Shown: positions 28,898 through 41,296, counted from the stretch's first letter. The stretch is DNA of 64,000 bases from Chaetoceros tenuissimus (GCA_021927905.1 BLLK01000022.1:3100001-3164000); one strand, 5' to 3'. A program made the numbers and translations. The notes: a model not told the origin generated them from the letters alone.

Positions 28898-31800
28898 ATG
28901 AGTCTTATCATCAAAGCATATATGTTTCCTTTTGCGGGAGGTACCAGTCGGGCATATTCCCATCTCTCTTCCATTCTCAAGAAAAAGAAGCTAGATGTGG
29001 AAAAAAACCCGAAAATACAATTGGTTCTATGTCCCATTGATCTACCAGGAAGAATGATGGACTATCATCCTGGAAATGAAATCACATATGACATCCCAAC
29101 TTTGGCCGATGAAGTGATTAGTAAAATCTTTTTCAGTGATGAGTCTTCTTTCAATCATTCAGATCAATACATCTTGATTGGACATTCATATGGTGCGATT
29201 CTAGCATTTGAGGTTGCAAAAAGAGTCAAAGCAAGAGGATTTAAAGATCCTTTGGCACTTTTCGTTTCAGCAGCCCGTGCTCCTTCTTCTTCAGCTTTGA
29301 CTGATGGAGATGATTCTAAACCTGTCTCTGAAATGGATCTTCAGGGCATTTCAAAATATCTCAAATCAAAAGGATCTGAAGACACCACCTTTGACTTCAC
29401 ACTTAACGACCCGGTACTTGAAGAAATGGTAACTACTTGCATTAGAGCTGATTATAAAGGCCTTGAGTCCTATGTCCCAAACAATGATGTAGTTTCGTGT
29501 GAGATCTCGGTTGTCTGTGGAGAGAACGATAAGCTTGTGTCAACTGATGATCTTCTTGGCTGGAAGAAACATTCTAAGGATGATGTTGATATAGAGATCA
29601 TTGCAGGCAAAGGTCATTTTTACCTTGATGATGCAGAGGCTGTTGAGAAACTTGCACGCGTGATTCTCTGCAAACTTGGAAAGGTAAGGAAAATAGATTT
29701 TCTTATTGTTTTTTGTTAGCTAAAGTCATAGTGATATCATCTATTTTATTGACGCTTTTGATTCAATGCAAATTGATCAGATACTTGGCAATCATACAAG
29801 AGAAGAGGTGGATGTATTAAAGGAAATATATGCTTCAGTTTTGAACTTAGATCAAGACAACGCGCTTACTTGCAAATCGGACTTCTTCGAGTTAGGTGGA
29901 TCTTCTCTAGATACTATTTCATTGATTACACAGATAGAGGCAAAATTTGGTGTAAGACTTACCCAAAATGAATTTTTCCTTGCCCCTAAAATCTGTGACT
30001 TAGCTCTGAGAATCACGCAACTAAGACAAACAGCTCTAGAATTTCCAAAGCTCATTCCTTTACCAGATTCTACCGAAGATGGAAAATGGTTTCCTGCATC
30101 TCATAGTCAAGAACAAATGATTGCACTTTGGGAAAGTAGTCCAAGTATGTACAACATGACAACTACCATCGAGTTTCTAGAAGAAGCAATTGACGTAGAT
30201 ATTCTTCAGAAAGCGTTCACATTTGTAGTGGAACAACAGCCTACACTCCGTACAATAGTGAAAATTCAGGGAAAGAATAAATTCATGCAATGTGTCCTTC
30301 CAAAGTCCAGGACAAATGAGTGCTTCACTGTTAAGGTTTGCGAGGCAAAGAATCTAAAGGAACTAAGCAATGTAATCAAAACTGAATCCCATTACATTTT
30401 CCCTCTTTATGAGCCACCAATTGTCCGAGGTAAGTATCAATTCTATTATTTTCTAATTCTCGTCATTAATGCAAAAGTAACATTTATCCTTGTTCATCAT
30501 TGACTAGGTGTTGTGATAAAAAATGTCAAGGGTAAAGATTTTCTCTTCTTGAGCCAGTATCATGTAGGTTCCGATAGCTGGGCCCTCGTTGTTTTAAGAA
30601 AGCAAATTCTAGAAGCTTACACATCAATTAAACGTAGAGGAAGTTTGGTTGAGTGCCAGAAAATGCCATGTCATCCAAACTTTATTGATTGGACCATCTG
30701 GCAAAGACAATGCCTTATTGATTTCGGTCAGGAAGAGAAACAATTGAAGTATTGGAGAGAGAAACTTGATGGCCTTCCCAAGCTCCTCCTACCTTTAGAT
30801 AAACCAAGACCAAGTATTTTGGGCAATGGAGGTCTTCAAATTCCAATTAAGATATGCTCGAATGTCATTAAACGGTTCAATGACATTGTCACATCTCAAG
30901 GTGCAAATCTGTATGCAGGACTATTGACAGTGTATATGTGTATTTTACAACGCTTGGGGGGAGCAGACGATTTTGCTGTGGGAATTGCCTTGGCAAATAG
31001 AAATGCTGCTGGATTACATGATCTAATTGGATACTTTGCGAACGAGATCACTATTCGAGCAAAATTTAAAGAAAACGACACATTTGAAACTCTTCTTCAG
31101 CAAGTCAGAGAGAATGTACTTGAAGGCATGGCAAACGCAGATGTTGCTTTCCATGATGTCGTGAAAGCCCTCAATGTGCCAAGAGATAGTAGTAGCACAC
31201 CTTTATTTCAAGCATTTTTTGCTCTACAAGAAAGGAAGTGGTGGACCTTAGAGGATATTTGCTCCAACGATGGCAAGGCTAAATTTGAGCTTCAAAATTT
31301 TAGTACTCATCTTTCGAAATTTGAAGTTCACATGTTCATCCGAAACGACGAATTTGGAGGTATCGAAGGAGAGCTTACCATTGCAACAGACCTTTTTGAT
31401 CCACATACAGGGCGACGTGTAGCTGATATGTTTCATCTTTTGGTAGAAACAATAACCACAGCTCCTCCAGATACTTCCATTTATCGTCATAATCTGTTAA
31501 CTTCATCAGACAGAGAAATTTCAGCTAGTGCAAACACAACAGAAACTGGGTTTGATAACCCTGTTCAGTCCATTTTGGATTGGAACTTTGTAGAGAATTC
31601 CAGTCCTGCATTGATTCAAGACGATGAAGACAACACAACTGTTACTTATGCAGAATTAAAGTTGATGGTCGAACGTGTAAAAACTTTTCTAACTTTGCAG
31701 GTAGGCAGTACCTCTGATATACTAGCACCATTTCCCGTTGGATTACTAGTGGTAAGTAAAAGCATCATGGAAAGTTTGTTGTTGACACATTACATTGTTC

Positions 31801-34800
31801 TAATTCGCTTGTTTTAACATCAAAAGACGTCAAATCCTCAAGGTTTGGCAGCAATTTATGGCGTGCTTGCTTCTGGTTGTTCAATAGTTGTTGTGGATCC
31901 AGAGAAGACGACAAAGGAAAGATGTGAAATGATCTTCGAAGATTCTCAAGTCAAACTAGTTTTTATTGACGACAATTTTTATACTCAATTCGAAACGTTG
32001 TCTATTGATCTTGATATTTCGACTCTTCAAACTGTTCTGTCTACCAGTCCACAAACCTTCTCGCCAATGTCAGCTATAACCCCCGATACTGTATTCGGAT
32101 ACTTTTACACTTCTGGAACGACAGGAAAACCAAAAGGTATGGAAAGTGTTTTTTTCATTAGTAGTCTATTGCATATGTTCTTTTTCTAACTCTTCTAATT
32201 GAACAGGAGTGATTATTAGACATGGAAATGTTCTCAATTTAGTGAATTGGTGGATTAATTTCTTTGACTTGAAATCCAGTGATCGCATATTGCTGTTTTC
32301 ATCTTTATCATTCATCATGAGTTTGCGTCAGTACATTCCCACTCTTGTTTCTGGTGGAACTATAGTTCTCCCCAAATCAAGCCTTGAATTCGAATCTGCA
32401 ATCTTGAAGGGTGAAGTCAATAAACTAATTTGTACTCCGTCTGCGCTTGGAGTTTTAGATATTGAAAAGGTGTCAAAGAATATCGAAGCTGTACAGGTTG
32501 CTGGAGAAGCACCAAGACTTGCTCTCATGCGTGCATGGAAGCCCAAAGTAAAACATTTGTACATTGGCCTAGGTCCTACAGAACTATGCGCACATGCTCT
32601 ATGTGGAGAATTTGATGGTAATACAATCTGCATTGGATTGCCAGCTGCTAACTGCAAAGCATACATTGTGGAATCGAAAAGCCATCAAGAAGCACCAATC
32701 AATGTTGTAGGTGAACTTTGGATCTCAGGAAAGAATGTGGTTCATGGATACCTAAACAGATCAAAAGAAAAAAACTTCTTCGAGAACCCCTTCGAAAATG
32801 GGTTGAGATGTTACAGAACTGGCGATCTTGCGAAAAGGTTACATGATGGAAGAATCCAGTTCCTCGGACGAGCAGATACACAACTGAAAATAAATGGGCT
32901 AAGAATCGAAGCCGGAGAAATTATCAATGCTATTCCGGAAGGTCTAAAGAGCGCCCATGGTAAGTTTTTTATTCTACAGTAAAGAATACAATCGCACTAA
33001 TGTCATGTACTCACGTTGCATTTATTGAAAGTGGTTTCCGAAAATGGGATTTTGACTATGTATAAGACTCGCGAACTACGCGCTATAGATCTAAAGAAAG
33101 CGCTTGAAGTAAAACTACCAAAGTATATGGTCCCGACAAAATACTTTACAGTGGAGACATTCCCTCTCAATAAAAATAAGAAACTGGATGTTGCGAAATT
33201 GATTGAAGACGGAGAAGAAAGTGTCACCGGTGACGACTTTTATAGTGACGTTGCAGTTTCAGCAACGTTGTTGGAATCAACCATCAAATCTATTTGGATG
33301 GAGTCTTTAGGATTGAAAGACGTTTCTCTGAATGCTAATTTCTTTGATGCTGGTGGTACTTCCCTTTCAGCAGTACTTGTTTGTAGAGCGCTTTGCGAAA
33401 CGCTTCAAACAGATATTGCAGTCCAAGACGTTTTCACATATCCAACGATCGCAACTTTTGCCAATTTCATCGAGAAGAACAAAGAATTCGCTGCGGAAAC
33501 TGGTGATCCAAGGCCTCTTTTTTTCCTTCCTGGCGGCGAGAAGGTCATGAATACTTTCTTATTTAATCTTTTTCAGGGACTGGGGCTGGCAATAATGAGT
33601 GTTCTTGTATTCTTACCAGTGATCGCTACAATCTTTTTCTCTGCTCGTTCGCTAAGTTTCTTTGGAAGATTTGGATTTGCTTTCATTCCAGCAATACTTG
33701 CAGGTGGGGCATTTCTACATGTAACTCTTGTATTTCTTTCAAAATGGATGCTCATTGGAAAATATAGGCAGGGTAAGGCTATACTGTTTAGTTCATACTT
33801 TTTGAGATGGTGGTTAATGCGAAGAATAATGCAGACCTGTCGATTGTATTCTTGGGCGTTTGATGATACCAATCTTTCCAGATATTTCTACAGTTTTTAT
33901 GGCGCAAAAATAGGAAGAAATTTTTCAATGGAAAATATATACCTCCTTGAGCCAGATCTCGTGAGGTAAGACCACTGCTTTAAACCTATCAGTGAATGTC
34001 TATTTACTTTTCTTTCTTGTCTTCTTACCTGTTTTCAAGTATCGGTGACAACTGTCTTGTTGAATATGAAGCTCAGTTTTGTACCTCTTGCATACAGAAC
34101 GGATTGTTAGAGTTGAGACCGATTTCTATTGGTAATAACGTGAAAATTGGTACTCGGTCTGTACTGCTAGGAGGATGTAACATCCATGATGGGTGTGAGG
34201 TTGCACCGAAAACGACTGTTGACCATAAAACATCTTCAATATCATCAAATCAGACTTTGGAAGGATCTCCTGCTTCAATTCGAGATGCCAACAATCTTTC
34301 CTCAAACGTTCAAGACAAGGAGAAGAGATGGACATATAGCAAAGGAAAGTTGTTCACTGTTTGTCAACTGATATGTGATATATTCATCGTTGCTATCTTT
34401 ACCTCTTGCTTATACATCGGTGCAATGATAGCTTTTCATGTCGATGCGAAGTTTGGCATCGTAGGCGTGGTTCTCTTTATGACTACACTTTTCTTTTATG
34501 TAATTGGAGCAATGTTCTTGCTGATTGTTGCTCTTTTGAAAAGATTACTCCTACCAAGGCTTGAAACTGATACCACATATGGAAGTCACTGGTTTCTCCT
34601 CAGAAAATGGTTCCTCGATCGTTTATTCTTAAGTCCTGTATTTGCATTAGCTTTGTCCCGCTGCTTAGAAACAACCACTACATACCCTCTATATCTGCGT
34701 CTACTTGGCGCCGACCTTGGAAATAAGGTTTGGCTGTCATATATTCATATAAGAGTTGGCATTGAATTTCTGAAAATAGGGGATGGGGTTCACACTGGCA

Positions 34801-36885
34801 TGCAGACTTATATAACTACATCAACTTCATCGGAAGAGGGAGTGACTTTCCACTTTACAATAATAGGGAGTGAAACAACCTGTGGACAACGTAGCTTAAT
34901 TCTCCCTGGTGCATTTCTTGGACAAAATGCGACAGTAGGAGCAGAAACTTGTGTGCCTGAATTTTTTCGATTGGAAGACAATGGTACTATATTGGGATCG
35001 CCACCCATAACATTTCATACATCGAAAACAAATGCAGAAGTAGTCAATGAGTCACAACATTTAGCATCGACATTCCATGAAATGGAACCCACAGAACATA
35101 ATCTTATCAAATGTACCAACAACGAAAACAGTGATGTAGAGAGGTATGAAATAAGTTCGGCAAAAATGCCATTTTGGTTGTATGGAGTCCTCATGAATTT
35201 GATCCAGTTGGTCCTACCGATATTTATCCTTGGTCCGTACCTTGCAGTGTTTTACTCTATTTTCATGACAGCGAAGAGATTCGTTTTGAGTACAGTTGGG
35301 ATTATATTGATTGTTCCAGTTACATTCATTATAGGATCGATTCTTTTGATGGGAGTAATTAAAAGTTTTCAATTAGCGTTCTTTGGAGGGGCCTTATCCA
35401 CAGGGACAATTCACTACTACTCTGCGAAGTTTATGCAGTGGTACATTCTCGCAGACTTGGTTTATCTCTGTACAAGCACTATCCTTGTTCCTTTCTCTGG
35501 AACTGAATTATTTTGTATATGGTTGAGAATAATGGGTTCAAAAATAGGAAAACGAGTAAGTAACGTTTACTAGTTTGGAAGAAAAACTGAACCATACTAA
35601 ATTCCTTTTTCTTTTCCAGGTATTTATCAGTCCAGAAAATGGTGGATTTAGGGAATTAGATTTTCTAGATGTAGGCGACGACTGCTGTATCCTCACGCCA
35701 AACTTGAATTCACACTATGCTGACCATGGCATAATGCAATTTTGCCCTACTGTCCTAAAAGAGGGCTGTGAAATAAACTTTGGTGCCACAATAATGCCAC
35801 TCACAAGTTATGGGAAGAATTGTATAATTGCGCCATTTGCAGTGACAACAAAAGGGCAGCATTGTAGAGACAGTACCTGCTTTGTAGGAAATCCTTGTAA
35901 ACCTGCAAAAATATGCTACGATAATGTAGCTATACTTTTTGGTGGACTCGGCAGTGCTTACCCAGGAATGCTGAAAGAATTCGATTCTGATTGTAGTGAT
36001 GCTATGATTGAAAGAGCATCTAACATTGTCGGGATCGACGTAAAATCACTGTGTGATATTAATACCATCGGGAAGAAACTAGAAGATGAAAGCATAGCTC
36101 AGATTGTCGTCACAGTTGCAAATTTAGTGACGGCAGAAGCAATGAAAGAGATCCAAAGTTCTTTACTTTCCAAGGCAAAACTAGTTGCGGGGTTTTCAGT
36201 TGGTGAATTTGCTGCCTTGTGCTATTCCGGAGCAATTTCGTTCGAAGATACATTGAAGCTAGTGAAAGTTCAATGCGACGAATTCACGAAAATTCGTAAG
36301 ATGATTGGACTGGGAGCCCTTTGCAATATAAGGGGTCTTTCACGAAACAGAGTGGAGAAATTATGTAAGCGATTCATGTGTTCGATAGCTAATGTCATTT
36401 ATGACGAAGGTTCTACCAATGAAGACAGCAGCAACAAAAACGTCTTTGTCTGTGGAGGTCTGGAATCTAATGTGGAGAGACTGGTGAATTTTATAGCAAC
36501 AATTAAAGATCCAGAAAACGGCAGTATAGTTTCGTCGGAAAAGTTGCGAGTGCGTACAGCAAATCACACACTACTCATGAAGCCTGCTCTTTCGAAATTC
36601 CGAACTGTGCTAGCACAAACGAAAATTCAGATGCCAAAAGACTGTCTTGTCTATTCAAATGTCACTGGTAAACCATATCGCAGTATCGAAGAGATTCGCA
36701 AACTTTTACCTCTCCAGATGATCAGACCAGTAAAGTGGCAAGAAGTACTTCATAACCTTTATTTTCAAGAGAACTGCCGTACGTTTGTAGACTGTAGTGC
36801 AATGCAGACACAGTCGAAAATTGCAGAGCTTGTTTTAGGCAACGAGAAAGAAGCCATTGAAATCGTCAGCTTTAACGAAGAATAA
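28898..36885 (+). CDS. eight-exon membrane NRPS-like synthetase: TE-T-C-A-T-[TM/LbH]-AT
   Basis: Exons 28898-29683, 29781-30429, 30508-31751, 31827-32136, 32207-32959, 33032-33965, 34040-35555 and 35620-36885 join in phase through GT-AG introns of 64-97 bases into about 2485 residues. Order: thioesterase (1-262; GHSYG Ser97, His240); carrier 1 (LGGSS, Ser304); condensation domain (about 345-760; His497 and Asp501 of the HHxxxDG motif kept, the first His is Tyr); adenylation domain ('YTSGTTGKPKG' across a splice, 'YRTGDL' 1199-1204, 'GRADTQLKINGLRIE', Lys of 'NKNKKLD'); carrier 2 (DAGGTS, Ser1358); three membrane blocks alternating with left-handed beta-helix hexapeptide blocks (about 1420-2160), like the NRPS terminal domain of poly-lysine synthetases; MCAT-like acyltransferase (2167-2485; 'GFSVGEF' Ser2257, His2380). 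Likely product: a small amide or peptide, or a polymer, made at a membrane. Confidence 0.85.
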
Positions 36886-37283
36886 ATACGTATAATAAAA
36901 AAGTATTACTCAGAGTAGATCTCATTCACTTTTTTGTATGTTCCTCTTGCCATGTTTGTAAACATGGCAGTTATTTCTTCTAACCGTTCTTCGCCTTTGC
37001 ACGGTTCGCACTTGTGGTATTCCTATACTGTTAATTGGCAGTAGACATGGAAGCAATTCTGTACTTATATATTATAAACACACTTTTTATTCTGATAATA
37101 GTTTGATCTACTAGGTAAGGCTAAATACGTTATCAATCCGCTATCGCTTCTGAAATAAAATAGTTTAGTAAGGTAACTAAGATAAAAGGCCTTATTACAC
37201 GCGTCTGAATGAACATGCTCAAAATCTGTTGATGTGTCTGTTTGTCTCCAACACACAAAAGCAAATTTATATTCATAATTCAT
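36886..37283 (+). promoter_or_regulatory. LRR upstream block with 9-bp-arm palindrome
   Basis: At 36949-36968 lies GCCATGTTTGTAAACATGGC, a near-perfect palindrome with 9-base arms and a 2-base centre. The same 20-mer, inside a longer conserved stretch ('ttgccatgtttgtaa', then 'ccgttctt.gcct'), lies at 39249-39268 before another LRR gene of the MKL subfamily. The rest of the spacer (about 37111-37235) also resembles 39388-39530. It could be an operator-like site or simply part of the copied block. Confidence 0.6.
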
Positions 37284-38117
37284 ATGAAGCTACAAAGAAA
37301 ACTGACAAATAAAGAATGGGAAGAGATTGTGAAGGAGGGACCGGGAGTCCGAAATTATCGAGGAAAGAAAACTCTTTTCTACAACGGAGAAGAACTTTGG
37401 GACGAAGATACTTACGAGTCTCTTGTGCATGATCGTGAAGAAAGACTATCGTGGAAAGTCATTATCATACTACCTGGAGTTGAAGTAGTTCCTGATCATA
37501 CTTTTTATTACTGTGAGAACCTGGAGACAGTGATCATGGCTGATTCTGTCAAGATAATTGAAGAGAAGGCTTTCTGTTGTTGTGATAGTCTCAAGTTTGT
37601 CAAGCTTTCTAGAAATCTCGAGTACATCAGGTATGCTGCATTCTCGAACTGTACATGTTTGACTTCGATGTTTATCCCACCATCTTGTAGAGAGATTGGG
37701 GATCACGCATTTGATGAGTGTCATCAGTTGATCATCTTTCATGTTCCTCAAGCAACTGACCTTGGTGAAAATGTGATTGCTAATACCAAATTGATAGAAG
37801 CATCTCACTTTGAAGAAGATGAATTACAGCTTGATTTTTTTGGAGAATATCAGAACAACGAGGAAGTCAATGCATGGATCAAAAATATGAATGGTGACGA
37901 TGACGAATACGCTCTGCATCGAGCATGCTCATCTTTCAATCCAATCATAGACATCATTTACGGTATAGTCAAGAGACAAGGCCTGAGATCGTTCAAGAAA
38001 GAGAATGAAATTGGAATTACTCCTTTGAAATATCTAGAGAAGAATACCTTTGTGGATATCAATGAGCAAAAACTCGTAAATAGATACATTCTAGAACTAA
38101 TGGGCGAAACAATATAG
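37284..38117 (+). CDS. BspA-type leucine-rich repeat protein (MKL subfamily)
   Basis: A 277-residue protein. I start it at the ATG of 'MKLQRKLTNKEWEEIV', which matches the paralog at 26355, and not at the upstream in-frame ATG. It has 'GKKTLFYNGEELW', five LRR_5 units with regularly placed Cys, the acidic linker 'SHFEEDELQ', and the C-terminal module 'YALHRACSSFNPIIDIIYG' and 'IGITPLKYLEKNTF'. It is convergent with the MRV-type LRR gene at 38210-39031, their stops only 92 bases apart. The two subfamilies are thus interleaved here. Confidence 0.85.
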   Translation: MKLQRKLTNKEWEEIVKEGPGVRNYRGKKTLFYNGEELWDEDTYESLVHDREERLSWKVIIILPGVEVVPDHTFYYCENLETVIMADSVKIIEEKAFCCCDSLKFVKLSRNLEYIRYAAFSNCTCLTSMFIPPSCREIGDHAFDECHQLIIFHVPQATDLGENVIANTKLIEASHFEEDELQLDFFGEYQNNEEVNAWIKNMNGDDDEYALHRACSSFNPIIDIIYGIVKRQGLRSFKKENEIGITPLKYLEKNTFVDINEQKLVNRYILELMGETI

Positions 38118-38209
38118 AAATTTAATTTAAAATAAGAAATGCGTTGGGTAAATTTACTTCCGTTTACTTTATCAAGAATATGCACTGAAGCTCAATTTTG
38201 TATCATTTC

Positions 38210-39031
38210 TTAGAATACTTCTCCCATCATATCTGAAATATATCTGTTGATAATATCTTTCTCCGAAATATCATCAAATGTATTCGCTGCTAAATATTGG
38301 GACGGTGTGATTCCAATTGCGTTTGGCATTTTCATAGCTTTGATTCCATGTTGCGTTACTAAATCATGAATTATTTCAGCGATTGGGTTGAAAGAGGAGC
38401 AAGCGCGGTGAAGAGCGTATGCTTCTTCATTATTCATGGACTTGATCCATTGCTTTGCTTCTACATCATCATCACCATCGGAGTCATAGTAAACTCCGTA
38501 ACCATCTTCGTCACGTCTAAATGGAGATCTCTTTATCAAATCTGTTTCTTGAAAAACGTCTTGACCAAGTTCTACTTGCTGAGGCAATCCCAAAATCAAC
38601 ATACATTTGCAACCATAAAATGCACGATCTTCAATCATTGTACATGACGGTGGTATGAATATGGAAGTCAGAGATTGACAGTACCAGAATGCATTCAATC
38701 CAATAAATTCGAGAGTTCTTGAAAGCCTGACAAACTTGAGACTTCCGCAACGATCGAAAGCACACATTTCAATCCTCTTGACTGTATCGGCCATGATTAC
38801 TTTCTCAAGATTCTTACAACAACAAAAAGCAAATCTAGGAATCACTTCAACTCCGGGAAGAACCATGACGACTTGCCAAGAGTCTCTCTCTTCTTCATCG
38901 TGGAAAAGATTCCGACGGTTCCAATCTGGTCCTTCCCAAAGTTTATCTCCATTCCAAAAGAACGTCTTTTTTCCATTGTACATCCGAATTCCCGGTACGA
39001 ATTTCCGCCACTCCTCTGTCTGTACTCTCAT
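38210..39031 (-). CDS. BspA-type leucine-rich repeat protein (MRV subfamily)
   Basis: A 273-residue protein opening 'MRVQTEEWRKFVPGIRMYNG', with 'GKKTFFWNGDKLWEG', five LRR_5 units, an acidic linker ('SDGDDDVEAKQW') and the C-terminal module 'YALHRACSSFNPIAEIIHD' and 'IGITPSQYLAAN'. It is the closest intact relative of the broken fragment at 110-676, sharing 'DDDVEAKQWIKS' and 'GIKAMKMPNAIGITP'. It is the only LRR gene here on the minus strand. Confidence 0.85.
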   Translation of the reverse strand: MRVQTEEWRKFVPGIRMYNGKKTFFWNGDKLWEGPDWNRRNLFHDEEERDSWQVVMVLPGVEVIPRFAFCCCKNLEKVIMADTVKRIEMCAFDRCGSLKFVRLSRTLEFIGLNAFWYCQSLTSIFIPPSCTMIEDRAFYGCKCMLILGLPQQVELGQDVFQETDLIKRSPFRRDEDGYGVYYDSDGDDDVEAKQWIKSMNNEEAYALHRACSSFNPIAEIIHDLVTQHGIKAMKMPNAIGITPSQYLAANTFDDISEKDIINRYISDMMGEVF

Positions 39032-39248
39032 GATCTTGTAGACAACGCAAAAGTATGAATCTAATAGTCAGCTACAGCTTCGTACTTTTTGGTGATACGC
39101 ACGCTACGCTTGTCTCTAGTAAAGTATGAACCTTTGAAAGATCACCCAATGGTAGCAATGTTCTTGTAGCTAGTTGATCTAGTATGCAGTTGTTGTGCTT
39201 GATACGTACTTGTCGATGATGATGCTCGCTCGAGTGGTCGTTCCTTTT

Positions 39249-39268
39249 GCCATGTTTGTAAACATGGC
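39249..39268. promoter_or_regulatory. palindrome GCCATGTTTGTAAACATGGC, second copy
   Basis: Identical to the site at 36949-36968. It lies 218 bases upstream of the divergent minus-strand LRR gene and about 290 bases upstream of the plus-strand LRR pseudogene. The surrounding 50 bases are conserved between the two copies. Confidence 0.6.
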
Positions 39269-39539
39269 AGTTATCTATATTAACCGTTCTTTGCCTAACT
39301 TTTTTCAATTTTATTTTGGCAGGAAACCATTCTGATTTCATATTTAATTACAACATACTTTTTATACTTTTCAGAATAGTTTCATCTACTAGGTAGTAAT
39401 AAGGCAACATACTATATCAATCCGCCATCGTTTCTAAAATAAAATGTATAGTTTAGTAAGGATGAATATTCTCCTTAGTCTAACTCGGATAAAAGGCTTG
39501 ACACGGCCTGAATTTCAAATCAATCTTTTGATTTTATCT

Positions 39540-40419
39540 ATGAGTACAACGATTAGTCCACTAGTACAGACTTGTTTCCATTCATTCAAGATAAAGCCGA
39601 AGCTACAAAAATCATTGACAGAGGATGAATGGGTGGAGATTGTAGCATTAGGTCCGGGAGTCAGAAATTATCGAGGAAAGATGACTCTCTTCTACAACGG
39701 AGGAGAGATACCACTACCTGAAGAGAATAGTAGTACTGGAAAGCCTCGTGAACAGAGAGTATCATGGGAAGTCGTCATTGTGGTACCAGGAGTCAAAATT
39801 ATTCCAGAAAGGACTTTCAATCGATGTGTTAATATTGAGACAGTCATTATGGCTGATTCAGTCAAGAGAATCGAAGAAGATGCTTTCAATTATTGCATTA
39901 GGCTTGAGTTTGTCAAACTTTCGACAAATCTGGAATGCATTGGATACAGTGCATTTCTAAATTGTCATTCTCTGACGTCGATATTTATTCCGTCATCATG
40001 TAGAAGGAGTGGAAATTACGCATTTTGGGGTTGTAAAAAGTTGATTATTTTGAATGTTTCCGATCATACTCGCCTTGGATATGATGTGATTGCTGATACG
40101 GCATTGATAAAAGCATCCCATTTTAGAAAAAAATGAATATGGCGCATATTCATATGAGACTCAAGATCAAATCAAGACATGGGTAAAGAATCTGAATCAA
40201 GGTGAAGAATACGCCATGCATAGAGCATGTTCATCGTTCAATCCTCTTCCGGAAATCATTTCTGAAATTGTAAAGGGAGATGGGTTGCAATGTTTCAAGA
40301 AACAGAATACAATTGGAATTACTCCTGCGCAATATCTTGATGCGAATCTGTTTGCAGAAAATGACCAGATTGCAATAGCAAAGAGATATGTTCTAGAAAT
40401 GACGGGTGAGATTTTGTAA
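39540..40419 (+). pseudogene. BspA-type LRR gene broken by one frame shift
   Basis: The LRR part reads openly through 'SLTEDEWVEIVALGPGVRN', 'GKMTLFYNG' and five LRR_5 units to 'IKASHF'. It then hits a run of seven A's at about 40125-40131 and a stop. One base out of step the frame resumes as 'EKNEYGAYSY', then 'YAMHRACSSFNPLPEIISE' and 'IGITPAQYLDAN' to the stop at 40417-40419. The usual start 'MK' of the subfamily reads 'IKPKLQ' here, and the nearest ATG is that of 'MSTTISPLV' at 39540. A homopolymer indel in the assembly could produce the shift, but together with the lost start codon it looks like a decaying gene. Confidence 0.75.
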
Positions 40420-41296
40420 AAATGTAAATCAAAGTAGACAAGTTGAATCGGTTTCCTTCCTCTTCTTGTGTTCAATTGAAAACACATATACTATAAAAAT
40501 CATTGTAAATATTATTGGATTTGGATTTTCCCATAGAGTAACTTGTAACAGCAATCGCTTATAATCGTAACAATCACTATTATTTCATTTTGCGAAATGA
40601 AAAAAAAAATAGAGACCATTTTTTTACTTTTGTTTTAAGGGCCGAAAACAAAACCAACAAGAGGTTGTGATTTTCTTCTCAAACAGGTCATATATCACGC
40701 ATGTGAACATTTGAACTTTCTGTCTAGACTGCATAGACTAATTGTACATTTGAAAAAGAGGGAACTGCTCATTGAAAGTGCTAATTTAGTTTTGCTTCTC
40801 ATATGCGCTTCTCATCATCATTCAATTTCGATTCGATTCTTCTTATTGGTTACATTAAATTGATAGGCAGTAATTGCGCAATTCTATTTATTGGCTTAGG
40901 ATAGTATGGAAACAACAATGACGATTTGAAAGCGATTTCAGTTGATCATATTGTAGTTATCTAAAAACTTCTTTCTGCATATTTTCTTTTCTCGTGATAT
41001 GATAATCAGTTGAAAATTACCAGTTTTTTCATTTTTCGGCTGAACAGTTTTTGAATATAATTCTTCATGTACGTACGACTGGTACGACGAGAAAAAACGC
41101 GTTTACCGGAACTTCCGGAACTTCCCGCGGTAGCAGCTGCTTTTTGGTTGAACTTCCCAGGAGCGGAACACTACTTATTGAAAGAAATACTATTGAAGGA
41201 GAAGGCAGTCGGGGAAGTGAACAAAATTAGATTTAACTTGTGATAGTTACTATAACTAGATACTTCAACCGCCTAAAATTCTCAACAAGAAGAAAT
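40420..41296. other. intergenic, upstream of seven-helix gene
   Basis: No gene is seen. Near 41107-41125 the text 'cggaacttccggaacttccc' repeats GGAACTTCC twice, and 'gaacttccc' occurs again near 41150. This GC-richer patch lies 150-190 bases before the receptor-like gene and may be part of its promoter. The spacing does not fit a standard heat-shock element. Confidence 0.4.

Noticed and set aside
28880-36885. Cluster of separate NRPS genes (operon-like)
   Set aside because: All seven gaps are 64-97 bases, have GT-AG ends and matching phases, and motifs such as SGTTGKPKG are completed only by splicing. One gene is the better reading.
41107-41160. GGAACTTCC repeats as a heat-shock element
   Set aside because: The GAA and TTC blocks are one base apart, not the two-base spacing of nGAAnnTTCn units.
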